Assembly (NCBI GenBank): GCA_964396965.1
Contig: CAYNGD010000022.1
Coordinates: 1 to 26,352 of the forward strand
DNA length: 26,352 nucleotides
Reading direction: 5' to 3'
Source of the DNA: JABMRW01 sp964396965
GTDB lineage: Bacteria > Chloroflexota > Dehalococcoidia > Dehalococcoidales > BS750m-G39
Shown here: positions 7,062 to 14,789 of the stretch, piece after piece
Position numbering within the stretch: the first letter of the stretch is position 1
How the letters are laid out: each line of letters starts with the position of its first letter
Program-made: the position numbers and the translations under genes
The notes under the pieces: generated by a model
What the model was told of the DNA's origin: nothing
What the model saw: the letters and a program-made list of their open reading frames with translations, nothing else
Databases searched by the model: none

Positions 7062-7553
7062 GTGTTAGACAAATTTGAAAAGTTTAATCGTAGGTTAAGC
7101 AACTGGTTTCAGTGGGTCGCGATGGCTGGGATACTGGTGATGGTGCTCATCACCGGCATTGATGTGGTGGGAGCTAAGATCTTCCTTTGGCGCCTCTTTG
7201 GTGCCATCGACATGGTGCAGCTTTCCCAGATAGTGGCAACTGCTTTTGCTTGCGCCTTCACCCTCATTGTTGGCCGACATGTCCGGGTAGAATTTTTGGT
7301 CGCCAGACTACCTCGGCGTGCCCAGGGAGTTATCGATAGCTTTGTTTCTCTTCTTGGATTGGGATTCTTCATGCTGATTATTTGGCGACTTTATGTGCTT
7401 GGGCATACCTTTCAAACAACAGGCGAATCTACCCCAACTGCCTATATACCCCTTTATCCTTTCGCTTATGGGATTGCCCTTGCCAGTGTCCCGGTGTGTT
7501 TGTTATTTTTACAGGAGTTTATTAGTTCGCTGGCCAAGGCGGTGAAAAGATGA
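7062..7553 (+). CDS. dctQ: TRAP transporter small permease
   Basis: The 163-residue integral membrane protein has four hydrophobic segments (about residues 14-37, 48-70, 88-110 and 125-155), the usual size and topology of the DctQ small subunit, which joins DctP and DctM in the membrane complex. The conserved stretch 'QLSQIVATAFACAFTLIVGRHVRVEF' region (around 50-75) resembles the family core. GTG start at 7062 with a modest GGAG 4 bases upstream; expression may depend partly on readthrough from dctP. Its TGA overlaps the ATG of dctM (ATGA), so the two subunits are probably translationally coupled. Confidence 0.9.
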   Translation: MLDKFEKFNRRLSNWFQWVAMAGILVMVLITGIDVVGAKIFLWRLFGAIDMVQLSQIVATAFACAFTLIVGRHVRVEFLVARLPRRAQGVIDSFVSLLGLGFFMLIIWRLYVLGHTFQTTGESTPTAYIPLYPFAYGIALASVPVCLLFLQEFISSLAKAVKR

Positions 7554-8854
7554 GCCCGGTTGCCATCGGCATTATCGGTATAGCCGTTATGCTCATCATG
7601 TTTCTCCTCAGGCTGCCGATCGCCTTTGCTATGGCCTTGGTCGGCTTTGCTGGTTTTGCCTATTTATCTACCACACAAGCAGCCTTTGGTATTCTCGCCC
7701 GGGATATCTTCGAGCAATTTTACTCTTACCCGTTAAGCGTTATTCCGATGTTTATCATCATGGGTACCTTCGCCTACGCCTCGGGAATTAGCAGGAGGCT
7801 TTATGACACAGCCTATACCTGGGTGGGGCAGCTACGTGGCGGTCTGACTATAGCTACCGTGTTTGCCTGTGCCGGTTTTGGCGCCATATGCGGTTCGTCG
7901 ACGGCTACGGCGGCGACAATGGGCAAGATAGCCCTTCCTGAGATGAAGAGGTATAACTACGATGACACACTAGCCACTGGTACCGTGGCTGCTTCCGGCA
8001 CACTGGGCATCCTTATCCCACCGAGCACCGTCCTCATTGTCTACGGAATATTGACCGAGGAGTCGATAGGCAAACTTTTCATTGCCGGGTTATTGCCGGG
8101 GATACTTCTCAGCTTATTTTTCGCCGCAGCCGTTTTTCTTCTTTGCCTGCACAATCCCGCCCTCGGTCCTCCTGGGGCACCAACCAGTTGGAGTAAGAAG
8201 ACAAGGTCGCTTACCGGTATTATTGAGACCTTAATTCTGTTCGCTCTGGTCATCGGTGGTTTATTTCTCGGCTGGTTCAGCCCCACTCAGGCTGGGGCAA
8301 TCGGGGCCCTTGGTGCTATAGTCATCGGCCTGGCCAGGCGTGAGCTTAACTGGCGAGCATTTATTGAGGCTGCCAAGGACGGCGTGCAGACATCCTGCAT
8401 GGTTTTGTTCATTATCACCGGGGCCACAATCTTTGGTCACTTCATGGCTATATCCAGGATACCTTTCGTGTTGGCTGAGTGGCTAGCAAAGCTTCCTCTA
8501 CCGACAATGGGTATTGTCGGAATTATAAGCTTTATATTTTTCATAGGCGGCTTCTTTATGGATTCTATGGCTTTAATCGTGCTCCTCATCCCCATCATCT
8601 TCCCAGTGCTTGTCAGCCTCAATATTGACCTGATATGGTTTGGAGTCATAGTTGTGCTATTGGGCGAGATGGGGGTAATCACGCCCCCGGTGGGGGTAAA
8701 TGTATTTGTAATTAAGGGGATTGCCCCGGATGTACCCCTTGAGTCCATCTTCAAAGGGATATGGCCCTTCCTGGTGGCACTGATTATCTGCCTGCTCATA
8801 CTAATGGCTTTCCCCCAGATCGCCACCTTCTTGCCCAGCTTTGCCCGCTATTAG
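7550..8854 (+). CDS. dctM: TRAP transporter large permease
   Basis: The 434-residue, very hydrophobic product is the DctM large subunit, the sodium-coupled transport channel of TRAP systems, with about 11-12 predicted membrane helices across its length. Family-like features include the N-terminal 'R.PIAFAMALVGF' segment (residues 21-33), 'GSSTATAATMGKIALPEM' (about 115-133), the 'SGTLGILIPPS' motif (about 147-158) and 'GVITPPVGVNVF' near the C-terminus. The length is normal. It overlaps dctQ by 4 bases and ends the TRAP operon; no clear terminator follows. Together with DctP and DctQ it forms an importer probably controlled by the divergent LysR regulator. Confidence 0.94.
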   Translation: MSPVAIGIIGIAVMLIMFLLRLPIAFAMALVGFAGFAYLSTTQAAFGILARDIFEQFYSYPLSVIPMFIIMGTFAYASGISRRLYDTAYTWVGQLRGGLTIATVFACAGFGAICGSSTATAATMGKIALPEMKRYNYDDTLATGTVAASGTLGILIPPSTVLIVYGILTEESIGKLFIAGLLPGILLSLFFAAAVFLLCLHNPALGPPGAPTSWSKKTRSLTGIIETLILFALVIGGLFLGWFSPTQAGAIGALGAIVIGLARRELNWRAFIEAAKDGVQTSCMVLFIITGATIFGHFMAISRIPFVLAEWLAKLPLPTMGIVGIISFIFFIGGFFMDSMALIVLLIPIIFPVLVSLNIDLIWFGVIVVLLGEMGVITPPVGVNVFVIKGIAPDVPLESIFKGIWPFLVALIICLLILMAFPQIATFLPSFARY

Positions 8855-9050
8855 GAGGGACCAAGATTATCCCTGACGCCTCAATACGCCGAGAGAAAAG
8901 AACAATACTATACTAAGGTTGAAAAGCTCATTCAATATGGTGATTCTGGGAATGGTGATAGCGGTTGGAGTGTCCAGCTTTAAACTAAATAGCGTCATAT
9001 TATTTGGGAAAGGAGGTATTTGACTAAAATACGTTTGAGGTGTGCGAAAG

Positions 9051-10238
9051 ATGAATAATATAAATGCCACAATAATTGCTGGTGGTATGTGCAAGTTTGG
9101 TGTCAGGCAAGCAAGCTATCTAGATATGGTCCAAGAAGCCGCTAAAGACTGTCTTGATGATCTACCGGGGCTTACGCCAAAGCACATCGATGGCCTGCTT
9201 TTTTCCTCTACCTTCGTCGGAAGGCGTTCATGTCAGGCTAATACCGCACCCGTGGTAGCAGAGAGGCTTGGAATAAAGCCAACCTCTATCTGCGCTAGAC
9301 TTGACGTTCTATGTGCCGGTGGTAGCACTGGTATTCTCATGGCCAAGGCGCTTGTTGAGAGTGGTATGGCAAAGGTAGTTATGGTAGTAGGTTGTGAGAA
9401 GGTTTACACACCGGAGCTGTGGCAAATTCAATACGATGAGATTGCCGCCATAGACCATGACTGGGATGCACCTGCAGGTATTGGCCCGCCACCTATCTGG
9501 TTTGCGGCAATTGCCAAAGAGCATATGAAGCACTACGGAACTACTAGAGAACAACTGGCAGCAGTCTCGGTAACCAACTATGGTCATGGCACTACCAATC
9601 CCAAGGGCCATTTTCAGAAGGCCTTGACAATACAAGAGGTATTAGAAGCCAGAGATGTAGCGGCACCCCTGGGGTTATATGACTGCTGCCCTCTGTCCGA
9701 TGGCGCCGCCGCGGTGATTATCGCTAGTGAGGAGAAGGCAAAAGAACTCAGTGACAGGCCTCTTGTTTACATTCGGGGTGGTTCTCAGGTATCACTTCAC
9801 AGCGTATCAGCTAACTGGCCCGGGGAGCACCTCGGTGATTGGGCGCACATGAAACTGGCCGCTAAAAAGGCTTATGAAAGCACGGGATTGAAACCCAGCG
9901 ATATCGATGTTATGCAGGTGCACGATTGCTTCAGCATTTCCCAGATAGTCGAACTTGAGGAATTGGGCTTCTGTGACAAGGGCGAAGGCGGTCCCTTCGT
10001 AGCTTCCGGGGAGACCAAGATTGGTGGCAAGATTCCGACCAACACTGACGGTGGTCTTCTGTCTGTCGGACATCCCTTTGGGGCTACCGGGATTCGCCAA
10101 GGAATAGAGATAATGAAACAGCTCCAGGGTAGGGCTGTGCTCCAAGTCAAGGATGCGGCGAATGCTCTTACCCATAACCTGAGTGGCGCTAATGTGGAAC
10201 ATACAATCGTAGTCTATAGCAAAGAACCCAGGAAGTAG
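9051..10238 (+). CDS. Thiolase-family acetyl-CoA acetyltransferase (SCP2/archaeal type)
   Basis: The product (395 residues from this start) is a thiolase of the SCP-x/archaeal acetyl-CoA acetyltransferase type, which makes or cleaves acetoacetyl-CoA or longer 3-ketoacyl-CoA. The acyl-accepting cysteine is Cys88 in DVLCAGGSTG. QVHDCFSISQ and the GHPFGATG motif provide the catalytic histidines. The C-terminal CxG found in classical biosynthetic thiolases is not present; the matching region reads THNLSGAN, as in many SCP2-like members. I chose ATG 9051, 10 bases after GAGG, over the GTG at 9042, which is only 2 bases after it. A DUF35 zinc-ribbon gene starts 9 bases downstream, the usual partner for this group, where the DUF35 subunit helps channel CoA intermediates. 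Confidence 0.87.
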   Translation: MNNINATIIAGGMCKFGVRQASYLDMVQEAAKDCLDDLPGLTPKHIDGLLFSSTFVGRRSCQANTAPVVAERLGIKPTSICARLDVLCAGGSTGILMAKALVESGMAKVVMVVGCEKVYTPELWQIQYDEIAAIDHDWDAPAGIGPPPIWFAAIAKEHMKHYGTTREQLAAVSVTNYGHGTTNPKGHFQKALTIQEVLEARDVAAPLGLYDCCPLSDGAAAVIIASEEKAKELSDRPLVYIRGGSQVSLHSVSANWPGEHLGDWAHMKLAAKKAYESTGLKPSDIDVMQVHDCFSISQIVELEELGFCDKGEGGPFVASGETKIGGKIPTNTDGGLLSVGHPFGATGIRQGIEIMKQLQGRAVLQVKDAANALTHNLSGANVEHTIVVYSKEPRK

Positions 10239-10247
10239 AGGAGAACC

Positions 10248-10745
10248 ATGACAGAGAACATAGGAATACCTTTCCTTGAGGGTCACTACTCGCCTACTTT
10301 GGATTTATGGCCCATAGAGGCCAAGGAGTTTAACCGAATCCATACCTTCTACGATAACCTCAAAGAAGGGAAGTACACAACAACAAAATGTAAAGGGTGT
10401 GGGCACATCAGCTATCCCCCACGGGTAATTTGCCCCGAGTGTTATAGCGATGATCTTGAATGGATAGAATTACCCACCAGGGGTAAGGTTATTACGTTTG
10501 TGGAAAAATCGATTGCCATCCCGATTGGCTTCGGAGAACCATTAATTGACGCTTGGATTGATTTGGGTAAAGATAGCCCGGTGAGACATGTCTTCAGCCG
10601 GGTGATAAATTGCGAGTCGGGAGGAATTAAAGAGGGCGATGAAGTCCGGTTTGTAGTTTTCGATGTGCCAGGGCACCCAATTGAGTGGCGCAAAGAGAAG
10701 TGGATAGCCGAAAGGGTCTACTTCGCTTTCGAACCAGTGAAATAG
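10248..10745 (+). CDS. Zn-ribbon/OB-fold protein (DUF35), thiolase partner
   Basis: The 165-residue product has the two-part DUF35 layout. An N-terminal helix and rubredoxin-like zinc ribbon carry ligands Cys48, Cys51, Cys62 and Cys65 (CKGCG...CPEC), followed by an OB-fold (about 70-155) beginning 'LPTRGKVITFV'. These proteins are non-catalytic partners of SCP2-type thiolases and, in archaeal HMG-CoA synthesis complexes, bind the CoA moiety and bring enzymes together. GAGGAG lies shortly before the ATG and the gap to the thiolase is 9 bases, so the two form an operon and probably a complex. The physiological acyl-CoA substrate cannot be read from sequence. Confidence 0.86.
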   Translation: MTENIGIPFLEGHYSPTLDLWPIEAKEFNRIHTFYDNLKEGKYTTTKCKGCGHISYPPRVICPECYSDDLEWIELPTRGKVITFVEKSIAIPIGFGEPLIDAWIDLGKDSPVRHVFSRVINCESGGIKEGDEVRFVVFDVPGHPIEWRKEKWIAERVYFAFEPVK

Positions 10746-10800
10746 CCTTTGCCAGCGGGCTTCGCCAAGGGGAGATTAAAATCAGGCAAGGAGGCACCAA

Positions 10801-11712
10801 ATGTTTGACAAAATACTTGTTCCCCTAGATGGCTCGGAATTAGCCGAGGTAACTCTATGGTACGCTGAAGGACTGGCTGGTAGAATGCGTTCCGCAATCA
10901 CGCTGCTTATTGTACTATCACCAGAAGACCTAAAATCCCGATATATGTATGATTGTTACATCAAGGAAATAGCTAATCGAACCAAGGCCAACGCCGAGGA
11001 GCGTGGTGCTGGGAAGAAGGAAGGCGAAATAAAAGTAGACTACGAGATTTTGAAGGGTGACGCTGCCGAGGAGATTGTGGACTACGCCGATAAGGCCAGG
11101 ATTAACCTGATTATAATGTCAACTCAGGGACGCTCTGGTGTGAGGCGATGGGCCCTCGGAAACGTGGCTAACAAGGTATTGCGAGCCACGGGAAAGCCAG
11201 TTCTTCTGATAAGAGCTAAGGGAGCCAAGCCTGACGTTTACAGAGATCGTCTAGTTAAAGTACTCGTGCCTGTTGATGGCTCTAAAGAAAGTGAGTCAAT
11301 ACTTAGATATGTAACCTATATGGCTACTGAGCTTGATTTAGAGGTTACCCTTTTCCATGCATGGGTTCGAAAGAGTGAAGACTTTCCTTTAACTGGGGGC
11401 GTAGAGCAAATAAACCAGGTCAGAAAAGGTAGAGAAGGTTATATCAAAAGAATGGAGACCAGGTTAAAGGGGAAGGGTGTAAATGTAAATTCGGTTTTCA
11501 AAGAGGTTTTGACAGGTGGAGCCGCCGAAGAAATAATAAAGCTGGCTGAGGAAGGCGATTTCAGCATGGTAGCTATGGCAACACACGGCAGGTCTGGCTT
11601 GGGTCGCTGGATATTCGGAAGCAATGCTGAGAAGGTTCTAGAAGTGGGTAGCACTCCGCTTTTGCTCGTCAGGCCGAGGAAAAGAAAGAAAGAGACAACC
11701 ATGGCAGACTAA
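10801..11712 (+). CDS. Tandem universal stress protein (two UspA domains)
   Basis: The 303-residue protein holds two UspA domains (about residues 1-138 and 151-293). Each begins with the 'KILVPLDGSE'/'KVLVPVDGSKES' strand and ends with an ATP-loop-like motif. The second loop, THGRSGLGRWIFGSNAEKV, fits the G2xG9xG(S/T) ATP-binding pattern. The first, TQGRSGVRRWALGNVANKV, has Asn where Ser/Thr is usual, so nucleotide binding there may be weaker. Soluble, with no signal peptide. AAGGAGG lies 6 bases before the ATG. It follows the DUF35 gene by 55 bases on the same strand. Such proteins modulate stress survival or energy state; a specific partner is not evident. Confidence 0.92.
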   Translation: MFDKILVPLDGSELAEVTLWYAEGLAGRMRSAITLLIVLSPEDLKSRYMYDCYIKEIANRTKANAEERGAGKKEGEIKVDYEILKGDAAEEIVDYADKARINLIIMSTQGRSGVRRWALGNVANKVLRATGKPVLLIRAKGAKPDVYRDRLVKVLVPVDGSKESESILRYVTYMATELDLEVTLFHAWVRKSEDFPLTGGVEQINQVRKGREGYIKRMETRLKGKGVNVNSVFKEVLTGGAAEEIIKLAEEGDFSMVAMATHGRSGLGRWIFGSNAEKVLEVGSTPLLLVRPRKRKKETTMAD

Positions 11713-11864
11713 AATTTGGCTTGCTGCCTTGCACTTTTTATTGTTCAACAGAAACAGAGCGGAGTGATGCCCAGACCTGTCAGACGAAATAGCTAATGTA
11801 TTATTGATATAGTCTTTCTAGGACACGTCAGTTTTTCACTAGTAATCAGGACTGGCCGCTATGT

Positions 11865-11893
11865 TTGACAAGCCCGAAGGTTTAAGCTATCTT
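11865..11893 (+). promoter_or_regulatory. Promoter of the kinase/regulator operon
   Basis: TTGACA (11865-11870), 17-base spacer, TATCTT (11888-11893): 6/6 and 4/6 consensus matches. Predicted transcription start is near 11900, 30 bases before the kinase ATG. It falls where base composition turns GC-rich. Confidence 0.6.
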
Positions 11894-11929
11894 AAGTTAC
11901 TCCCCAGCTAACTCTGGTAAGGTCTTGAG

Positions 11930-13177
11930 ATGGAACCTCTGGAAACCGGCGGACTAGAGAGGCCAGACCGGCCCGAAAAGGGAGAGCGGTATAAAGAGCT
12001 GCTCGCTTTGAGCCGGGTCTCAGCCGCTATCAGCGGCCTTTGGGACCTGGACGCCGCCCTCAAGGTGGCCCTAGACAACATCCTCAAGATTATGAAGGGC
12101 ACCATCGGCGGCATCCTGCTCCTGGACGAGCCCACCCAAACCTTATCCTACCATATTCATCAGGGTTTGAGTGACAACTATGTTGAGAAGATGCGCCTCA
12201 GCCTGGGTGAAGGCATCGCCGGAAGGGTAGCCCAGAGCGGCAAGGCGATTCTGCTGGAGGATATCTCGATTGACCCCCGCGTGGGCCACCCGGACCTAGT
12301 AAAAGAAGAGGGCCTGAAGGCTTTTATCTGCGTCCCCATCCGGGCCAAGGATAGCGTTCTGGGCGTGATCAACGTGGCCAGCCGCCGTCCCCACCGCTTT
12401 ACCACCAAAGACCTGCACCTGCTGCACTCCATCGGAGACCAGCTCGGCGTGGCCATTCAGCAGGCAAAACTCTACGAAAGGCTGAGAAAGGCAAGGGAAA
12501 GGTACCGCAAGCTCACCCGGCAGATTCTGGTTGCCCAGGAGGACGAGCGGAAGAGGCTGGCCCGCGAGCTGCATGACGAGACCAGCCAGACACTCTCCGG
12601 GCTCACCCTTCAGCTTCAGGCACTGGCGGAAATGGCCGAGAAGTCCGGCGGTGACGCCGAGGTGGTAAGCCGGTTGAAAAAGGTGCAGTCACTGGCAGTA
12701 CAGGTACACACCGAGATAAGAAGGTTGATGGCTGATCTGCGCCCCTCGCTTTTAGATACACTGGGGCTGGTCCCCGCCATCCGCCAGCTGGCTGATACCA
12801 GGCTCCGCCCCTTGGACATCAACGTTTCGGTGAAGATTACCGGCAAGGAGAGACGCCTGGACCCGGAGGTCGAGACCGGGCTTTTCCGGGTTGCTCAGGG
12901 CTCTATCGGCAACATCATCGAGCACTCCAAGGCCAGGAACGCCACCATCGCCGTGGAATATCAAGACAGCGAGCTGGTGCTGCGCATCACTGATGACGGC
13001 CAGGGGTTTGATGTCTCGGGCGTCACCGATGTCGAGGAGAGCGGGCGGGGGCGGGGCCTGTTCAGCATGAGGGAGAGAATTATGCTCCTGGGCGGCACCG
13101 CCTCGGTGGAATCAAAGATTGGCCAGGGGACGACGGTATGGGCCAGGGTGCCGATAGGAAACAAGGAAAATGAATAA
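11930..13177 (+). CDS. Soluble GAF-domain sensor histidine kinase (HisKA_3 type)
   Basis: The 415-residue product has no membrane segment or signal peptide. A GAF sensor domain (about 25-180) is followed by a short coiled coil, a HisKA_3 dimerisation domain with phospho-acceptor His215 in RELHDETSQTL, and an HATPase_c domain (about 310-412). The ATP site shows Asn328 (N-box), DDGQGF (355-360, G1) and GRGRGLFSMRER (372-383, G2). It senses a cytoplasmic signal and phosphorylates the NarL-type regulator encoded next, which overlaps its 3' end by 8 bases. AAGG lies about 8 bases before the ATG. Its position just before the redox/MetVF operon suggests it may respond to redox or C1-metabolic state; the GAF ligand is unknown. 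Confidence 0.93.
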   Translation: MEPLETGGLERPDRPEKGERYKELLALSRVSAAISGLWDLDAALKVALDNILKIMKGTIGGILLLDEPTQTLSYHIHQGLSDNYVEKMRLSLGEGIAGRVAQSGKAILLEDISIDPRVGHPDLVKEEGLKAFICVPIRAKDSVLGVINVASRRPHRFTTKDLHLLHSIGDQLGVAIQQAKLYERLRKARERYRKLTRQILVAQEDERKRLARELHDETSQTLSGLTLQLQALAEMAEKSGGDAEVVSRLKKVQSLAVQVHTEIRRLMADLRPSLLDTLGLVPAIRQLADTRLRPLDINVSVKITGKERRLDPEVETGLFRVAQGSIGNIIEHSKARNATIAVEYQDSELVLRITDDGQGFDVSGVTDVEESGRGRGLFSMRERIMLLGGTASVESKIGQGTTVWARVPIGNKENE

Positions 13178-13820
13178 GATAAGGGTGCTGGTGGTTGACG
13201 ACCATCCCATCGTCAGGGAGGGCATCTGCGCCCTGCTGGCCGTGGTCGGTGACATTGAAGTGGTCGGCGAGGCGGCCAACGGCAGCGAAGCCATTGATAT
13301 GGTCAGGGAGCTGCAACCGGACGTGGTGCTGATGGACATCGCCATGCCCATAATGGGCGGGCTGGAGGCCACCCGTCGCATCTGCCGCGAGTTTCCTAAA
13401 ATTAAAGTGCTCATCCTGACCCAGTACGACGATAAAGAGTACGTGCTGCCGGTCATTGAGGCCGGTGCTACCGGATTCGTCAGCAAGGCGGCGGCCTCCT
13501 CGGAGCTTATTGACGGCATCCGCTCCGTCCACCGCGGCGATTCCTACCTCTCGCCTCCGGCGGCCAAGCTGGTGGTCGAAGGCTACCGCTACAAGGCCGG
13601 CAGACGGACCAAAGACCCCTATGACCAGCTTACCGACCGGGAGCGGGATATATTAAAGCTGATGGCGGAGGGGCACACCAACCAGGAGATAGCCGATATC
13701 CTGATTATCAGCCGCAAGACCGTCGAGGGCCACAAGACCAACCTCATGGCCAAGCTAGATATCCACAACCGCACCGAGCTGGTCAAGTATGCCCTGCGCA
13801 AGGGCATCATAACCATCTGA
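13170..13820 (+). CDS. NarL/FixJ-family response regulator
   Basis: The 216-residue product has a complete receiver domain (residues 3-120), with acidic pocket Asp10/Asp11, phospho-acceptor Asp56 (VVLMDIAMP), Thr84 and Lys106. A linker leads to a LuxR-type helix-turn-helix (about 150-212: 'LTDRERDILKLMAEGHTNQE', 'ISRKTVEGH'). It is the natural target of the upstream GAF kinase; the start codon lies inside the kinase stop region (ATGAATAA), so the two are coupled. Phosphorylated dimers should bind DNA, possibly at its own promoter or in the 13821-13978 gap before the next gene, where dyad elements occur. Its receiver closely resembles the second receiver of the next gene, indicating duplication. 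Confidence 0.94.
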   Translation: MNKIRVLVVDDHPIVREGICALLAVVGDIEVVGEAANGSEAIDMVRELQPDVVLMDIAMPIMGGLEATRRICREFPKIKVLILTQYDDKEYVLPVIEAGATGFVSKAAASSELIDGIRSVHRGDSYLSPPAAKLVVEGYRYKAGRRTKDPYDQLTDRERDILKLMAEGHTNQEIADILIISRKTVEGHKTNLMAKLDIHNRTELVKYALRKGIITI

Positions 13821-13823
13821 ACC

Positions 13824-13859
13824 ACCCCAGAAACAGGGGTAAATCCCGGCAAATTCGGG
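13824..13859 (+). terminator. Two short adjacent hairpins after the response regulator (weak terminator?)
   Basis: ACCCC (13824-13828) pairs with GGGGT (13836-13840), and CCCG (13845-13848) with CGGG (13856-13859), followed by TTCTTTC. Stems are only 4-5 bp, so termination, if any, would be weak. Confidence 0.25.
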
Positions 13860-13918
13860 GTTCTTTCACCCTACCTATCAGGGAAAAACCCCCTTCTCCA
13901 TCCGCCGCCTTTGGTTTA

Positions 13919-13966
13919 TGGTTAGATTATTAACCAACCTCCGGCCGTAGAGGTCGGTAACGGAGG
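13919..13966 (+). promoter_or_regulatory. Dyad and RBS-proximal hairpin before the double-receiver gene
   Basis: TGGTTA (13919-13924) and TAACCA (13931-13936) form a 6+6+6 dyad, a possible operator. Just after it CCTCCG (13938-13943) pairs with CGGAGG (13961-13966), with an inner CCG/CGG pairing, ending directly before the AAGGAGG ribosome binding site of the next gene. It could hide the purine-rich region before that RBS or be a binding site for the NarL-type regulator. No function is shown by sequence alone. Confidence 0.35.
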
Positions 13967-13978
13967 AAGGAGGCGGCG

Positions 13979-14764
13979 ATGGAACAAGGACATAGAATCC
14001 TGATTGTGGACGACGACCCCGATTTCACCCAGGCCCTGCAGGCCGCTCTGGAGGCTAAATCATACTCGGTGGTTATCGCCTCCGAGCGGCGCCAGGCCGA
14101 AGACATGGTCCGCTCCCAAGAGCCCGAGCTGGTGGCGCTGGGCACAATTATGCCCCGCGGGGACGCTTTCCTGCTTCACCGGTGGCTGAAGCAGTCGCTC
14201 GGCTTCAGCAATCTGCCTATCATCGTGATCAATGCGCCGCCGGAGAAGCAGCACATCAAGGGGTGGCGGAAGGAGGAGGGCATGCAGTGTGACGTTGAGG
14301 ACTTCCTCTCCCGGCCTATCGAACTAGACGTGCTGGTGCACCGTATCGCCAAACTGCTGGACAGGGTAACCAGAAAGATAAGAGTGCTGGTGGTGGACGA
14401 CCACGCCGTGGTCAGAGACGGCATCCGGGCGGTACTTGCCCTCCAGCACGATATGCAGGTGGTGGGCGAAGCCGCCAACGGCCGGGAGGCGATAGACAAG
14501 ACCGGCCAGTTCCTACCCGACGTGGTGCTTATGGACATCGTCATGCCGGAGATGAACGGCCTGGAGGCGGCCCGGGAGATATGCCAGCACTACCAGCAGG
14601 CCAAAGTCCTGATGCTGACCCAGTACGACGATGAGGAAAACGTCATGGCCAGCCAGCAGGTGGGCGCCCTGGGCTTTATCCCCAAAACAGTGGTCAGCTC
14701 CCAGCTGCTGAACGGGATAAGGTCGGTCTACGAAGGCAAGAAATTTATCTGCACCGTTGACTAA
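13979..14764 (+). CDS. Double-receiver protein: degenerate REC plus canonical REC, no output domain
   Basis: The 261-residue product contains two CheY-like receivers and nothing else. REC1 (about 5-128) keeps the acidic triplet Asp11-13, but the phospho-acceptor position reads ALGTIMP with Gly55, and the conserved Lys is Arg112 (SRPIEL), so it should not be phosphorylated normally. REC2 (about 133-250) is intact, with Asp140/141, phospho-acceptor Asp186, Thr214 and Lys236, and strongly resembles the receiver of the preceding regulator. It ends at helix 5 without a DNA-binding domain. AAGGAGG precedes the ATG. It may be a phosphate sink or a protein-interaction switch for the GAF kinase. The redox operon begins 25 bases downstream, suggesting functional linkage. 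Confidence 0.9.
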   Translation: MEQGHRILIVDDDPDFTQALQAALEAKSYSVVIASERRQAEDMVRSQEPELVALGTIMPRGDAFLLHRWLKQSLGFSNLPIIVINAPPEKQHIKGWRKEEGMQCDVEDFLSRPIELDVLVHRIAKLLDRVTRKIRVLVVDDHAVVRDGIRAVLALQHDMQVVGEAANGREAIDKTGQFLPDVVLMDIVMPEMNGLEAAREICQHYQQAKVLMLTQYDDEENVMASQQVGALGFIPKTVVSSQLLNGIRSVYEGKKFICTVD

Positions 14765-14789
14765 GCGATGACTCTAAAAGGAGCCAGCC

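Noticed and set aside
9011..9016. AGGAGG upstream of the thiolase with a TTG frame of 12 codons overlapping its start
   Set aside because: The spacing of 3 bases is too short for normal initiation, and the AGGAGG is too far from the thiolase start to serve it. Left unexplained.
8867..9094. Small frames in the dctM-thiolase gap, including a 28-codon hydrophobic plus-strand frame ending at 9022 and a 75-codon minus-strand frame
   Set aside because: Neither has a convincing ribosome binding site or a recognisable pattern, and the minus frame overlaps the thiolase start.
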